From Nemophila menziesii (lineage: Eukaryota; Streptophyta; Magnoliopsida; Boraginales; Hydrophyllaceae): a DNA stretch of 64,000 nucleotides. The notes under the pieces are model-generated. The model searched no databases, was not told the DNA's origin, and saw only the letters and a list, made by a program, of their open reading frames with translations. Shown here piece by piece: positions 1 through 11,395 of the stretch. The stretch covers positions 2,046,001-2,110,000 of the forward strand of contig JARWIR010000031.1 in NCBI GenBank assembly GCA_029959085.1, written 5' to 3'. A program made the position numbers and the translations under genes. Each line of letters opens with the position of its first letter. The first letter of the stretch is position 1.

Positions 1-1234
1 ATTCCCTATCAACAGAATTATAAATTCACTATGCACTTAGGAATCACGAGGTCTTTATGGTTTTAATAATGGCTTAAGGACGGTATGGATGTATATTTGG
101 TAAATTTGAAGTGAGCTTTTGGCTCTCTCCTCACTTACCATCAACATGTCCTCGAGCTTGAGTTTACGCTCAAAATTGTTCTCACTCACCCATTTGACGC
201 GCTAATGTTGCGTCCCCAATGTCAACCCAAATAAACTAAGATGATTTCCAAAATATTCCACTTTGCCGATTTTTATTCTTTCTTTTTATTTTCTCTTTCA
301 TTTCTTTTCTTCTCTTTTTTTTTGTACAAGATACCCATGACCATCATTTTGATGTGAAAGTCATGTCTCTTATAATTTTTTTTTTCAAATTTCGGAAAAG
401 GGTTACAAAATAATCATATCATCTTTTATTTTTGTGTCCCAATATAAACACATATAATCCCTTCCCAATGTAAATTCCCCAAATGTGGACCCTCCACCCC
501 AAACTCAAGCTCGAGACAAGTCTCAGGGTTGTGATTCAAGTGCGGGTCATTTGGTCATGCCTAATAATCTAAAGGATAATGGGCTTATATCGTGGCTACA
601 AAAAGAAAGGCTTAAGGCTCAAACTTGGGCTAAGACGGATAAAATTATAATATAAGGGATAGCAAGCTACAAGGCTTCAAATGGCTAACAAAGAACTGCC
701 CCTATCATTTTCCTAAGTACATAGCTTGTCTTTAGTTCATATCTAGGTGGGTTCTCTACTAATTAGGATTTCACGTTCTACACACCAAACATATTCCTTA
801 AGTACAAGCTTACTTCATTTGCATTGTTCATTAATTTTTCATATCAATTACCTATGTTCGCATGCAATTGTAAGTGTGTTTTATGTTATTTCCTAAAGTC
901 CACTATATACTATCATAGATTCATCAAAAGTATGCTTAAAGGGACATTTAAAATCTTCTATAGTCAAACGCAACTCCGAAAATTATTTTATTGAAAGCAA
1001 ATAAAACACATAACACATAAAAACTGGGATGAGGCAACAAACCCCACCCCAAACTCAAAAATGAGTCGTGTCCCCACGACTTGAAAAGACTCAACGCAAG
1101 AAAAATAAACTAAACTAACTAAAACGCGAAAGGGATAGAAAACGTATCTCAACCAGCGCGAGGCTGGTTATCGGTGTTGCGTCCTTGAACTTTCTCCTTC
1201 GTAAGAAGACCATAGGTGGCGTGTTGAATTGTGC
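1..1234 (-). other. Element A 3' UTR (partial)
   Basis: This is non-coding sequence of element A. It matches the B 3' UTR in reverse orientation. It carries the conserved structural items described in the findings: a 20-nt hairpin at 1063-1082, complementary arms at 501-515 and 151-165, and weaker inner arms near 391-399 and 261-269. It also carries PPT-like copies on the minus strand near 1040 and 496. No protein-coding potential is apparent. Confidence 0.75.
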
Positions 1235-2456
1235 TCACCCCATTAACATGTTTCGGAGAAGTTCTAACTCTTTTGTAACGTTTCCCAAAGACGCAATCAT
1301 CTTCTCTTGGTTCTCTTCTAACACCTTCACTTTCGCTTCCAACTCATTGGTGGTATGCATCTTCTTCTTTGGAGGAGCTCCTGGATTTCTTGTTTCTTTG
1401 AACACCTCATCATGTATATTCTTGATCAAAGTTAAACCCATACTCTCACACACTACAACACGATCAATCTCTGCGTCTTTACGCGGAACCTTTGTGTCTA
1501 AGCACAAAGTAGTGATGGTACAAGGAAATTTGAGATTTTTTTGTGAAGTAGGAATTCTAGAAAATTCCATGATGGTATCATATATCACACGGCAACATCC
1601 ATGGGTTTCTCCTCAATAATACACTTAATGAACAAAAGATGCTCCTTCTTCACTTCTGATATGTGTTTAACTCTGAAGAAGGTAGGGATTATGAAACGTG
1701 ACCAAATCTTAGCACATGGTAGCAAATTACTACTATACATCTGTCCAGGATATCTCTCTCCTTCGGGAATTGGGCGGGCCCCATCAACAAGCACTTTCCC
1801 CCCAAAGGGATTCATAATCAAACGAAGGCTCTTTTAGAGATTCTTGAAATGGACATATTCCGGAAAACTCGGGTAATTTCAATGATTTACGAATAAGCTC
1901 AACGGAGAAAGGAACTACCTTTTTGCGAATAATAACTGCTTCTTTGGAGAAGGCGATTCCTTCATAAAAATCTCGCACCAAGGTAGGAATATACTCAAGC
2001 ATCCTTTCTCTCAATTCCTTCCAACCCAATTTATCACAAGTAATACCAACCCTTAGGAAGATTCATCTCCTCACCAAACTTCAAAAATTCAATTCTGTCA
2101 CGAACCTGAGTATCCCATGGAACGAAGACTCTTTTAGGCTTTTGAGCCCAAGCTTTCCTACGCGGAGCTTTCGGTTGTTGCACTGGTTCTTCGGGAACTT
2201 CGTGCTCAGTTTCTTCCTCAATCTCTTCTTCAACTTCTTCCTCACTTTCTTCATCACTCTCATCAATTAACCTACTCTTTTTCGGATTAGCCTTACTCGG
2301 ATTTTCTTTTCGTTTCGGAGCAATTGGGTTTTGGACAGTCCTTTTGGATCGCGAATCCGGAATCTCAATTGCTTGGTCTGGGCTAGCTCCAACATTGTTC
2401 CTGTTTCTTGGTATGTTTCTTCGATAGTTACACATGGAATCGGTTCTGTTAGTCAT
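1235..2456 (-). pseudogene. Element A env-like ORF3 (broken)
   Basis: This is the third ORF typical of Athila elements, placed between pol and the 3' UTR. The start at 2456 is chosen because the same first residues (MTNRTD) open the equivalent ORF in C and MTNRT opens that of B, each just after a TTGAGTTTGGGGT motif. The product begins basic, then has an acidic Glu-rich stretch, then a globular part (RKKVVPFSVELIRKSLKLP is recognisable), and ends with a coiled-coil-like segment around ELEAKVKVLEENQEKM. The reading is broken into at least four pieces, with a stop at about 2034 and frame changes near 1800 and 1587. It ends earlier than B's version. I see no signal peptide or membrane segment, so 'env-like' is positional. 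It resembles the plant Athila ORF / 'putative plant transposon protein' families; that assignment is from memory, not a search. Confidence 0.75.
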
Positions 2457-2834
2457 CTCTTTCCACCCCAAACTCAAAACTTCAAATAGAGAAAAAGCTA
2501 GAGAAAAGCTTTGAAATTTGATGTTTTGAGGCTTAAAACTTGAAGGAATAGGTGGAATATGAGATGGGTTAAGGTAATTGGAGAGGGATTTTGAAAGAAT
2601 TTGGTTTAATTTCAAGGTTGGGAAGAGGAAATTTGTGGAGAAAAGGTGGATTTTAGTGATGTTTTGGAGAAGATGTGAGTTGATTATGTGTTTTTGTGAT
2701 GATAGAAGGCTTGATTTGATGATTTTATAGCTGTTTGTTGATGATTTTCGGAGTAGGTGGAGGCAAGGATTCGGAATATAAGGTTTGGCTTGGAAAAGAG
2801 GCAAAAACTAGGGTTAAAACAACTCAAAACCGCC

Positions 2835-2887
2835 TCTCGCACCAGCTGGCCGGCTAGCCGGCGGATTCGCCGGCATGCCGGTCGCGA
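2835..2887. repeat. GC-rich palindrome pair between pol and ORF3 of element A
   Basis: Two perfect palindromes stand out from the AT-rich surroundings: GCCGGCTAGCCGGC at 2849-2862 and CCGGCATGCCGG at 2870-2881. They are flanked by near-complementary outer arms (CTCGCACC and GGTCGCGAG). The position corresponds to the palindrome arrays of B (34105-34650), C (44060-44290) and F (52560-52860), although the palindrome sequences differ. Confidence 0.75.
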
Positions 2888-3138
2888 GGGCGGGGAAAAA
2901 TAATTACTAAATCCGATATTTTTTTTTTCGTTTTTCTCATCGTTTGACCCCAAACTCATGACCATTATACCCCTGAAATCATCAAAAACAAACACCCTTC
3001 CTCATTTCTTAAAGATAAAAACTAAAATCAACGAAAAACTTAACTAGTTTACACTACGGAAATTGAAATACTTAAACTAATATACAAGAAATTGGCTTTT
3101 GTTTAACGTCGTTAAGCTCGACGGGTTACCTCGTGCTT

Positions 3139-5205
3139 CTAAGGAGCTTCGAGGAGGTACATGACCTCTCCGGGATGTGGGTCTTTTGCACGATCGGTGT
3201 CTTCACCTCCATGATAAATCTTTAAACGATGATCGTTCACCATGAATATACGGTTCTCAAGTGGATGTTCTATCTCTATAGCTCCATGAGGTGTAACCTT
3301 TGTTACGATGTAAGGACCCGACCACTTCGATCTTAATTTCCCCGGATAATTACTGAACTTCGAATTATATTTCAACACTCTTTGTCCCACTACAAAGTTT
3401 TTCTCTCGAATCCGATTATCATGCCATCTCTTGGTATTTTCTTTGTAAAGTTTAGCATTTTCATAAGCATGTAATCTGAATTCATCAAGCTCATTAAGTT
3501 TCATCATTCGATTTTCACCAGCTAGAGTAGGATCTAAATTTAACTTCGCAATAGCCCAGTAGGCACCCATTTCAAGTTCAAGAGGTAAGTGACAAGCCTT
3601 ACCATATACCATTCGATACGGAGAAGAACCCACTGGGGTTTTGAAAGCAGTACGATAGGCCCATAGTGCATCATCTAATTTCATAGACCAATCTTTTCTA
3701 GTAGGTCCAACGGTTTTCTCTAAGATAGATTTTACCTCACGATTTGATACTTCGGCTTGACCATTGGCTTGTGGATGATAAGCAGTAGATACACGATGTC
3801 TCACTCCATATTTCTCTAGAACAGTCTTCAAATACTTATTAATGAAATGAGTACCTCCATCGCTAATAATTACCCTTGGAGTGCCATGTCTAGTAAAAAT
3901 ATGTTTTTTTAAGAACTTAATCACCACTCTTGAATCATTAGTTGGCAAGGCTACAGCTTCTACCCACTTAGACACGTAATCAACAGCTAACAAGATGTAG
4001 AGGTTACCATTTGAAGGAACGAAAGGACCCATAAAATCTATACCCCATACATCGAATATTTCAACTTCTAACACGTTGTTACGTGGCATCTCATCCTTCT
4101 TGGATATGTTTCCGGTAAATTGACATCTAGTACATCTTTTCGTATATTCATGACAATCTTTTATAATAGAAGGCCAATAAAAACCAGATTGTAATACCTT
4201 AGCAGCAGTTCGATCTCCTTTGAAATGTCCACCATAAGGTGAATCGTGACACCCTGCTATAATTGCCTCAATTTCTTCCTTGGCTACGCATCTTCTTACC
4301 ATATGATCAGCACACACCTTGTAGAGGAAAGGATCCTCCCAAAAAAATTGTCTTGCACGATGAGCTAATCTTTTTCTCTCTTGATAAGTTGATCCTTCAG
4401 GAAAGGAACCACTCACCACTAAGTTTGCAATATCCGCATACCAAGGAGCTTCATAATCACGAACCACGAATAAATTCTCATCAGGAAATTCTTCTCTAAC
4501 TGCTTCAGTACCACTATTCAACTCTGAACCTTCTAACCGCGATAGATGATCTGCAACCTGATTCTCACACCCTTTTCTATCCTTAATCTCTAAATCGAAC
4601 TCTTGAAGCAATAAAACCCATCTGATTAACCTTGGTTTAGCATCCTTCTTCTCCATAAGATATCGAATCGCTGAATGATCTGTATAAACAATAACTTTCG
4701 CTCCAAGAAGATAAGAGCGAAATTTATCGAATGAATACACAACCGCTAGCAACTCCTTTTCTGTAACTGTGTAATTAATCTGAGCACCACTAAAAGTTTT
4801 ACTAGCATAATAAATCGAATGAAAAACTTTCTCTTTTCTTTGTCCTAGTACGGCTCCCATGCACAAATCACTCGCATCACACATAACCTCAAACGGAAAA
4901 TTCCAATCTGGAGGCACTACTATAGGAGCAGAAATAAGCTTTTCCTTGATTGCTTTGAAGGCCGCTAAACAAGCTTCATCAAAAAGGAATTTGAAATCCT
5001 TTTCGAGTAAGTTGCATAACGGTTTTGCAATCTTAGAAAAGTCTTTGATAAATCGCCTATAAAAGCCAGCATGGCCTAGAAAACTTCTTACCCCTTTAAC
5101 AGAAACAGGAGGGGGAAGAGTTTTAATTACCTCTATCTTCGCTCTATCGACCTCTAATCCAACACTCGAAACCTTGTGACCCAAAACAATACCTTCGCGA
5201 ACCAT
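3139..5205 (-). CDS. pol: Element A pol, C-terminal part: RT end, RNase H and integrase
   Basis: This 688-residue segment is the second half of the polyprotein. It starts just after an in-frame stop at 5221-5223 where B has Trp, so the Met at 5205 is an internal residue rather than a true start. RNase H shows the catalytic series CDAS, TEKELLA, YTDHSA and VADHLS (about residues 110-220). Integrase follows with a His/Cys zinc finger ending CTRC, then the D,D,E core in [15 protein letters not shown] and NGQAEV, and a C-terminal GPY/F module ([11 protein letters not shown]). The protein would finish minus-strand synthesis, degrade template RNA and integrate the cDNA. No further break is visible, so this half could be functional if the upstream stop were absent or read through. 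Confidence 0.9.
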   Translation of the reverse strand: MVREGIVLGHKVSSVGLEVDRAKIEVIKTLPPPVSVKGVRSFLGHAGFYRRFIKDFSKIAKPLCNLLEKDFKFLFDEACLAAFKAIKEKLISAPIVVPPDWNFPFEVMCDASDLCMGAVLGQRKEKVFHSIYYASKTFSGAQINYTVTEKELLAVVYSFDKFRSYLLGAKVIVYTDHSAIRYLMEKKDAKPRLIRWVLLLQEFDLEIKDRKGCENQVADHLSRLEGSELNSGTEAVREEFPDENLFVVRDYEAPWYADIANLVVSGSFPEGSTYQERKRLAHRARQFFWEDPFLYKVCADHMVRRCVAKEEIEAIIAGCHDSPYGGHFKGDRTAAKVLQSGFYWPSIIKDCHEYTKRCTRCQFTGNISKKDEMPRNNVLEVEIFDVWGIDFMGPFVPSNGNLYILLAVDYVSKWVEAVALPTNDSRVVIKFLKKHIFTRHGTPRVIISDGGTHFINKYLKTVLEKYGVRHRVSTAYHPQANGQAEVSNREVKSILEKTVGPTRKDWSMKLDDALWAYRTAFKTPVGSSPYRMVYGKACHLPLELEMGAYWAIAKLNLDPTLAGENRMMKLNELDEFRLHAYENAKLYKENTKRWHDNRIREKNFVVGQRVLKYNSKFSNYPGKLRSKWSGPYIVTKVTPHGAIEIEHPLENRIFMVNDHRLKIYHGGEDTDRAKDPHPGEVMYLLEAP

Positions 5206-5220
5206 GAAATGACACTTCTC

Positions 5221-6249
5221 CTAGTTTAAAACCAAATATGTTTCTTTGCATCTGATTAACACTTTCTCCAAATTATCTAAGCACTTATCAAAATATTCAC
5301 CAAATACAGAGAAATCATCCATAAACACTTCAAGAAAGTTATCGATCATATCCCAGAAGATAGCCATCATGCATCTTTGAAAGGTAGCAGGAGCATTACA
5401 CAACCCAAATGGCATTCTGCGATATGTAAAAGTACCAAAGGGGCATGTAAATGTTGTTTTATGTTGATCTTCCGGAGCCACATAAATTTGATTATACCCT
5501 GAATAACCATCCAAGAAGCAATAGTACTCTCTTCCGGCTAATTTGTCTAACATTTGATCAACAAAGGGCAAAGGGAAATGATCTTTTCTGGTGGCCTTGT
5601 TCAGCTTTCTGTAATCCATGCAAACTCTCCATCCAACTAACGTTCTTGAAGGAATTGCTTCATTTTTATCATTAAGAACTGTTGTCATTCCTCTTTTCTT
5701 CGGTACACACTGAACCGGACTCACCCATTCACTACTCGAAATGGGATAAATAATCCCTGCATCTAAAAGCTTGATCACCTCTTTCTTTACTACATCCTTC
5801 ATAGCGGGCATTAATCTTCTTTGACCTTCAACTGAGCGTGCGTTAACATCTTCAAGTATGATTTTGTGTTGACAATAGGATGGACTAATGCCTTTGATGT
5901 CAGCAATTGTCCAACCTATTGCTTCTTTGTTGGCTCTTAACACACGCAACAGTTTATCTTCTTGAGGACCTGTTAAATTAGCTGAAACAATAACAGGTAG
6001 AGTTTCATTAGTACCTAAATACGCATACCTCAAGTGTGCTGGCAATGGTTTTTCTTCCAATTCCGGAGGAGATTCAGTTGAAGGCTTCTTTTTAGGAATA
6101 ATCTCCCCCGGTTCTATTACAGGTTCATAGGCAAGACGCCTATACTTCGAATTTTCAGAATTTAGAGCTGCTACTGTTTCGGTAAGTTCTTCCATCATCT
6201 CAGGTGAATCTAATGTTAAAGCAGCCTGCAAGATATCATCAAAAAACAA
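5221..6249 (-). CDS. pol: Element A pol, central part: reverse transcriptase
   Basis: This 342-residue segment carries the palm and fingers of a Ty3/gypsy reverse transcriptase. VCMDYRKLNKATRKDHFPLP, FLDGYSGYNQI, MPFGLCNAPATFQ and the catalytic VFMDDFSVFG (the YxDD box as FMDD) are all present. It joins the gag-protease ORF through a frameshift near 6235: aligned with B, four bases are missing just after FNC. It ends at TAG 5221-5223 where B and the family logic have TGG (Trp). Its N-terminal 100 residues, between protease and RT, are a linker with EKPLPAHLRYAYLG. It belongs to one polyprotein with the ORFs on either side. Confidence 0.9.
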   Translation of the reverse strand: MFFDDILQAALTLDSPEMMEELTETVAALNSENSKYRRLAYEPVIEPGEIIPKKKPSTESPPELEEKPLPAHLRYAYLGTNETLPVIVSANLTGPQEDKLLRVLRANKEAIGWTIADIKGISPSYCQHKIILEDVNARSVEGQRRLMPAMKDVVKKEVIKLLDAGIIYPISSSEWVSPVQCVPKKRGMTTVLNDKNEAIPSRTLVGWRVCMDYRKLNKATRKDHFPLPFVDQMLDKLAGREYYCFLDGYSGYNQIYVAPEDQHKTTFTCPFGTFTYRRMPFGLCNAPATFQRCMMAIFWDMIDNFLEVFMDDFSVFGEYFDKCLDNLEKVLIRCKETYLVLN

Positions 6250-8771
6250 TTAAATACCTCTTGCGATGCTTGCTCTACTACATCCATTCTGAAGCAATCT
6301 TCCTGAGAATCTGGGAATTTCATAGCTCGAAATACATTGAATTTGACTTCCTCATCTTGAATCCTCGTCGTTAATTCGCCATTCTCTACATCGATCAATG
6401 TTCTCCCTGTAGCTAGGAATGGTCTACCCAAAATAATGGGGACATTTCTATTTGCATTGTACTCAAGTATTACGAAATCAACAGGAAATATAAGCGTACC
6501 TGCCTTAACAAGGACATCCTCAATGCGACCTTCAGGATGAGCAAGAGACCTATCCGCCATTTGCAAGACCATAGAAGTAGGTCTTGCGTTTTTAATTTTT
6601 AGCTTATCAAAGATCGACTTGGGCATCAAATTGATGCTTGCCCCCAAATCACATAGCGCTTTTCCTTTCCATTCTTCTCCAATTGATATCAGAATCGTGA
6701 AACTCCCCGGATCAACTAACTTCAGAGGTAATTTACTTTGACAAATCGCGCTACACTCTTCAGGAAGACCAATCATTTCATTATCACAATAAGGCCTTTT
6801 ATTAGTGAGGGCCCTCTTCAAGAACTTCGTATACTTAGGAATGTCTCGAATCGCTTCTAGTAACGGAATATTAATACTTAGACCCTTCACTCTATTAAAG
6901 AACTTCTGAAAATCAGCTATATCACCCTTTTTCAGAGCTCGCGATGGAAACGGTGGTGGAGGGCGATTGCTCACAACTTCATCTCTCTTTTTCGGAACTT
7001 CTCTTGGTCTTTCTATTTCTTCAACCTCACTATCTTTCTCATTCTCTTTCTCTTTCTCACCCACTTCCTTTTCTTTTCTTGGAACTTCTTTCTCTTTCAT
7101 AACAGGAAAAGGAGGTGGAGGGAGGTTCTTACCACTTCGTAATGTAACGGCTTTGCAATCTTCACGTTGTATTGGATTCTCAGTATCGCTAGGAAGTTGT
7201 CCTTGTGGACGTTGATTCAGTTGTTTATTAATTTGACTCAGCTGATTCTGGAACAACTTCATATTTGCTTCGACTGCATTTTGACGTTCCATAGCTTGTG
7301 TTTGAAGAGCAATTAAATTTTCAACTGTTTTCTGAAGGGTAACTACTCCTTCTTGTGGATGGGCAGGTAAGGCTTTCTGGTTCAAATTTTCATCATAAAT
7401 ATTCTGAGGAGCTTGTCTTTGTACATAATTACCTTGATTTTGTCCTCCTTGATAATTGTTGTGTGGTCTTGGATTATAGTTGTTACCTTGGGGACGCGGC
7501 TGATACGCGTATGTAGGATTGGCTGCCCCATTAGGATTTGAGTATTGAAACCCAGGATGGTTTCTGTTAGGCTGATATCCATTACCACTTGAATTGAAGT
7601 TACCTCTATTGGACATAAACATCACGGACTCTTGATTATTCGGACAACTTTCCTCATCATGATCATCTACCATACAAATCGAACACATATAAACCTCTTG
7701 TGTAGCCTGCACAGCTACCTTCTTACCCAAAAATCCTTCTTTTACAGCTAAAGTGAGCTGCTTCAATTGTTGCTCTATAGTATTCTGAATCTTATTCTCA
7801 AGCGTAGCAAATTTCTCTTCCATATCAACATTATTCACTCCCTTAACTGGTGTTCTTACTGAATTCCACCCAACTTCGTTCTTGACTGTTCTCTCTAAAA
7901 TAATTTTAGCATGAGCGGGTTGAACTTGAAGAAAACCTGCTCCACATAGCGTGTCCAATTTCTCTCTCGAAGTCCCATCAAGGCCTCTATAAAAGATCTT
8001 TAATTGTTGTTGTTCTGAAAAGCCATGAGTAGGAACTTTACGTAAACACATCTGAAATCTTGTCCAACTTTTACCCACAGTTTCATCATATTCTTGACGG
8101 AAATGCGTCAATTCTAATTCATCATCTAATCTCATGTTACTTGGGTAATACCTGTCAAAGAACGCAGACTCTAATTGGTCCCAGTTGGTTATCTTCGTAG
8201 GATCTTGCGTATCGTGCCATTCACTTGCTCCATCAATAACAAAAAACTTAAACGCAGCAAAATACATCTGTTCTCTGGAAACTCCTTGTGTGATATAGGA
8301 ATCACATATCTGCTTAAACTTCTGTACTGCTCTAAGAGGATCTTCTGATGGTCTACCACGAAAATTTCCAAAATTTTGGAATTGAGCTAACCTACCCGAA
8401 TCTGGACGGAATCTCGGAACATCTATATCTGGAGCACCTACTCCTATAGCAGGAGCACGGAATGGAACTTCTGGTGGACCATTAGTAAACCACGGATCTT
8501 GATTTATCACTATCTGAACTTGAGGATTAGGAATCACTGGTGGAATTGGAGGAATAGCGCCTGGAGACAAAGGTTGACCATTTGCGCCTAGTTGACCTGG
8601 TTGATTATCTTGTTGATTCTGAAGATTGATATTCTCCATTCTGTTAACTAACTCTTCTACTTCTAAAGCTTCTCGTTCTCTTCTTCTTCTGTTAGCAAGT
8701 CTGATCAACGATTCTGGATTACTAAGGATCAGAGGTGTTGGCTCTAGATCCTTGAATAGCCTTCTTCGCAT
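6216..8771 (-). CDS. gag-pro: Element A gag and protease
   Basis: This 851-residue ORF opens with MRRRLFKDLEPT; B starts with the same residues at the equivalent position, which supports the start at 8771. The retrotransposon gag core lies at about residues 170-285 (EWHDTQDP, RYYPSNMR, RFQMCLRKVP). A zinc knuckle of type C-x2-C-x4-H-x4-C (CSICMVDDHDEESC) lies at about 362-375. A Gln/Asn-rich spacer follows, then the Athila signature AVTLRSGKNLPPPPFPV. The retroviral-type aspartic protease has its active site as CDLGAS at about residue 707, with the second motif ILGRPFLATGRTLID. The last residues are out of frame because of a 4-base loss. It packages the RNA into virus-like particles and processes the polyprotein. 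Confidence 0.92.
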   Translation of the reverse strand: MRRRLFKDLEPTPLILSNPESLIRLANRRRREREALEVEELVNRMENINLQNQQDNQPGQLGANGQPLSPGAIPPIPPVIPNPQVQIVINQDPWFTNGPPEVPFRAPAIGVGAPDIDVPRFRPDSGRLAQFQNFGNFRGRPSEDPLRAVQKFKQICDSYITQGVSREQMYFAAFKFFVIDGASEWHDTQDPTKITNWDQLESAFFDRYYPSNMRLDDELELTHFRQEYDETVGKSWTRFQMCLRKVPTHGFSEQQQLKIFYRGLDGTSREKLDTLCGAGFLQVQPAHAKIILERTVKNEVGWNSVRTPVKGVNNVDMEEKFATLENKIQNTIEQQLKQLTLAVKEGFLGKKVAVQATQEVYMCSICMVDDHDEESCPNNQESVMFMSNRGNFNSSGNGYQPNRNHPGFQYSNPNGAANPTYAYQPRPQGNNYNPRPHNNYQGGQNQGNYVQRQAPQNIYDENLNQKALPAHPQEGVVTLQKTVENLIALQTQAMERQNAVEANMKLFQNQLSQINKQLNQRPQGQLPSDTENPIQREDCKAVTLRSGKNLPPPPFPVMKEKEVPRKEKEVGEKEKENEKDSEVEEIERPREVPKKRDEVVSNRPPPPFPSRALKKGDIADFQKFFNRVKGLSINIPLLEAIRDIPKYTKFLKRALTNKRPYCDNEMIGLPEECSAICQSKLPLKLVDPGSFTILISIGEEWKGKALCDLGASINLMPKSIFDKLKIKNARPTSMVLQMADRSLAHPEGRIEDVLVKAGTLIFPVDFVILEYNANRNVPIILGRPFLATGRTLIDVENGELTTRIQDEEVKFNVFRAMKFPDSQEDCFRMDVVEQASQEVFNCFLMISCRLL

Positions 8772-8880
8772 ACACCAAACCTAAAAACCTGAAAAAGCTA
8801 ACAAAAAAAAAGCGTAAAACTGATAAAATAAAATAAATGCACTATCACTAAAGGATAAACACCGTGGTCACACGCTACCG

Positions 8881-8898
8881 TCCCCGGCAGCGGCGCCA
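8881..8898 (-). promoter_or_regulatory. Primer binding site of element A (tRNA-Asp-like)
   Basis: The sense sequence TGGCGCCGCTGCCGGGGA lies six bases inside the LTR end. It is complementary to the 3' end of plant tRNA-Asp with one mismatch as I recall that tRNA (GTTGCC expected, GCTGCC here). The same 18-mer is present in B and C. Confidence 0.8.
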
Positions 8899-8904
8899 AA
8901 AACT

Positions 8905-10464
8905 TGGTGGTCCTTTGTGTGTTCTAAAATAAATGCAATGAATAATCGAACCACAACCGCAAGTGTACGGTTGTCCCAAGTAGTATAACTGATAATACAG
9001 ATTCGTTCCAAGGACGGGATGGTTGACTACAATGCTTATCTATTAATGATTGATGCACTTATGAAAACAAATAAAGGTAAAATGTTTGTTTGGTTTTGTA
9101 TTAATGCTAAGTAAATGAAAGACAATAATTAAAATGCAAATAAAAGCTAAGACGCAAGTAAATGATGTAAAACGCAATATGAGAAGTAGCACTTGAGAAC
9201 GCAAGGATCCTCCCAATCCTATTTCCTAACTTATGTTGTTTAAGGGCTAAATTAGTCAATTACAATGGTCGGGATTCTAAATTCCTTATACCCCCGTCAG
9301 GGTGGACTATAAGGCAATCCTAAAGTGTCACTAGTCCCGTCAGGGTAAATATGATCCACCGTTGGATGATTAAGTTTTATTACCTCATTGGCCCTAGGAT
9401 TAGCTAAGTTCGTCAGAATCATTAACTTCTATCCTAGATTGAATAAATGGTTATGTACCTAAACCCTCCGTCAGGATGATCCAATCGCCACTAATTGGAA
9501 TAGCCTAGATACTAACACCTGTTCTTAGTTCATGACGCTAAAAACAGTAAACATTCTCAATTTATCGAAAAGAGTAAAAGCCCTAATTTAGTTTAATTTA
9601 ACAGAAACCCAAATTCAACATTCGTTATTTAATAAGATTGGGATTCACCCATTGTTTGTTCTCAAGCACTATGAAAAGTTTAGCTTATATTTTAAATAAA
9701 ATACGAAATTAAATGTAAAGAAATTCATATTGTTTACAAAATTAAAAGATAAGAAAAACCTAATTTCCGGAATCGGAATGACTACGAACGGAGATATAGA
9801 CTCTCTCCAGCTCTTGTAGCTTCTTCTCCTTCCTTCAGTTGCTTCTCTCTGGTGTTTTTAATCTTGCAGAATGTGAATTGTGTGTAAAATAGAAGTCAAG
9901 GGTTGATTTTATAGGTGCAAATTCGGACTTGGACCTAGGCTTTTAATTAGATGAAATATAAAAGGCCCAAGTCCACTAACTTAGCCCAAAATCCCGTAAC
10001 TGCTGATATGCCCTCACTAAAACGGCTTTTCCCGATGCGTTATGAGTCCGATTGACCTCATTCCAGTTGCTAAAGTTCCGTAACTCGATAAGGAATGTTT
10101 TCTCTTCAAAGGTCAGCGGCTAAATCATCGCTTAAGCACCTCGAAATCAGCAATCTATGGCCTGGAAAATGGATTTCAGCTCTAAAAATAATATCTTCGG
10201 GATTTCTTTTCAAGTCTTGACTTTATCTTGTGATCTTTGACTTTCTCCTCGGATTCCTCTTCTAGCTAACATCTAAAACCTGTAAAATTTACACTAAAAA
10301 TACCAATATTACGCGCAAAAGCTTAATAAATTAAAAATGCTAGAAATAAAAGAGGAAAATCATATTATTGCATATTTAGTCCAAAAGTCTATCAAATTGA
10401 TTAAATAAACACCAAAAATGATGTCTTCTAAGGGTCGAAAATAAGAACAATTAAGGAGACATCA
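8905..10464 (-). repeat. 5' LTR of element A (family 1)
   Basis: The sense strand runs from TGATGTCTCC (10464) to CCACCA (8905), a length of 1560 bp equal to B's 5' LTR. It ends in TG...CA. It contains a TATA-like CTATAAAA (sense) at 9907-9914, an inverted copy of its own tip just inside the 5' end, and the CCTGACGG-type array in reverse near 9295-9475. It is followed on the left by the primer binding site. Confidence 0.93.
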
Positions 10465-11395
10465 GCCAATATCCCTTTAGATTGATAGGCATGACCATAT
10501 GATCCGCACTTGAATCACGATCCTGAGACTTCCTGTCTTGAGCTTGAGTTTGGGGTGGTGGGTCCACTATATGGAAATTTACATTGAGTTGGGATTTTTG
10601 AGCTTATCAATTGTGCTTTGTTCTATACATGATGATGATTCACAGGTTTATTATATTGTAACCCTTTGCCGGGGTAATAGTGAATGGAAAAGAAGCTACG
10701 AGCTCAAGTTATGAAAAGGCATAACTATGAAAAAATAGCATGATATCTCAACATTAAAAAGAGAGTCATAGCTAGACAAAAAGAAAAAAAATGAATGATT
10801 TGAAAAGAAAATATATTCGGACCGGCAAAGTGGAAATTTTTAAGTGAATCATCCTTAGTGCTTATTGGGTTAATTTGGGGATGCTAATAAAGGGCGTCAA
10901 ATGGGTTGAGTGAGAACATTTTTCAATTGTAAACTCAAGCTCTTGGACAGTTTGTTGATGGTAAGTGAGGAGAGAGCCAAAAGCTCACTTCGAATTTACC
11001 AAATATACATACCATACCGTCCCTAAGCCTATGCTAAACCCGTAAAGACCTCGTGATTCCTAGATACACAGTAAGTTAATAGGGAGTATACTAAGTAGAG
11101 CGTTCAAATCAAGTAAAGATCGAGGAACACCCTATAGCCACCATCTTAAGATAAGTAATAAGCGTAACCTTCTAGCATTGAGAAATTAATTTTGGATTGA
11201 TATTATTTTGTGTTTGATTTTGCATGATAAGTGTAGGTGTATATTGATTCTAGATTTACTATATGAGATTTGTTTTTAGTTGTGCTTTGGGATTATTTAC
11301 TAGATTCTACCTTCTGCGTTCACCTAAAAGATCCTTTGTTTTTATTTTACTTTGTCGGGACAACACAGGTTTGAGTTTGGGGTCTTGATGTCTCC
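10465..11395 (+). other. Element E 3' UTR with conserved stems and PPT
   Basis: This non-coding stretch carries long-range complementary arms at 10540-10551 and 10931-10942 and inner arms at 10664-10672 and 10822-10830. A purine-rich stretch lies between the inner arms. The polypurine tract TTGAGTTTGGGGTCT at 11381-11395 abuts the LTR. Confidence 0.8.

Larger units (their letters stand above)
1..10464 (-). mobile_element. Element A: near-complete Athila-type Ty3/gypsy retrotransposon, 3' LTR outside window
   Basis: Reading on the minus strand it shows, in order, a 5' LTR (8905-10464), a primer binding site, gag-protease-RT-RNase H-integrase, a palindromic spacer, an env-like ORF and a 3' UTR that runs off the left edge. 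Position 1 aligns with B's 3' UTR roughly 300 bases before B's 3' LTR, so A's 3' LTR should lie just outside the window. The right flank is GCCAA at 10465-10469; the matching left TSD cannot be seen. A interrupts the 3' UTR of element E, because the sequence resuming at 10465 matches C's 3' UTR from about 45630. Protein motifs and gene order are those of the Athila lineage. Confidence 0.93.

Noticed and set aside
1..300. Left edge as the 3' LTR of element A
   Set aside because: It aligns with the UTR before B's 3' LTR (about 37200-37500), not with LTR sequence.
2457..2804. N-terminal extension of A's ORF3 (116 residues upstream of MTNRT)
   Set aside because: B and C lack it, the PPT-like motif lies within it just before the shared start, and it reads as untranslated leader that happens to be open.
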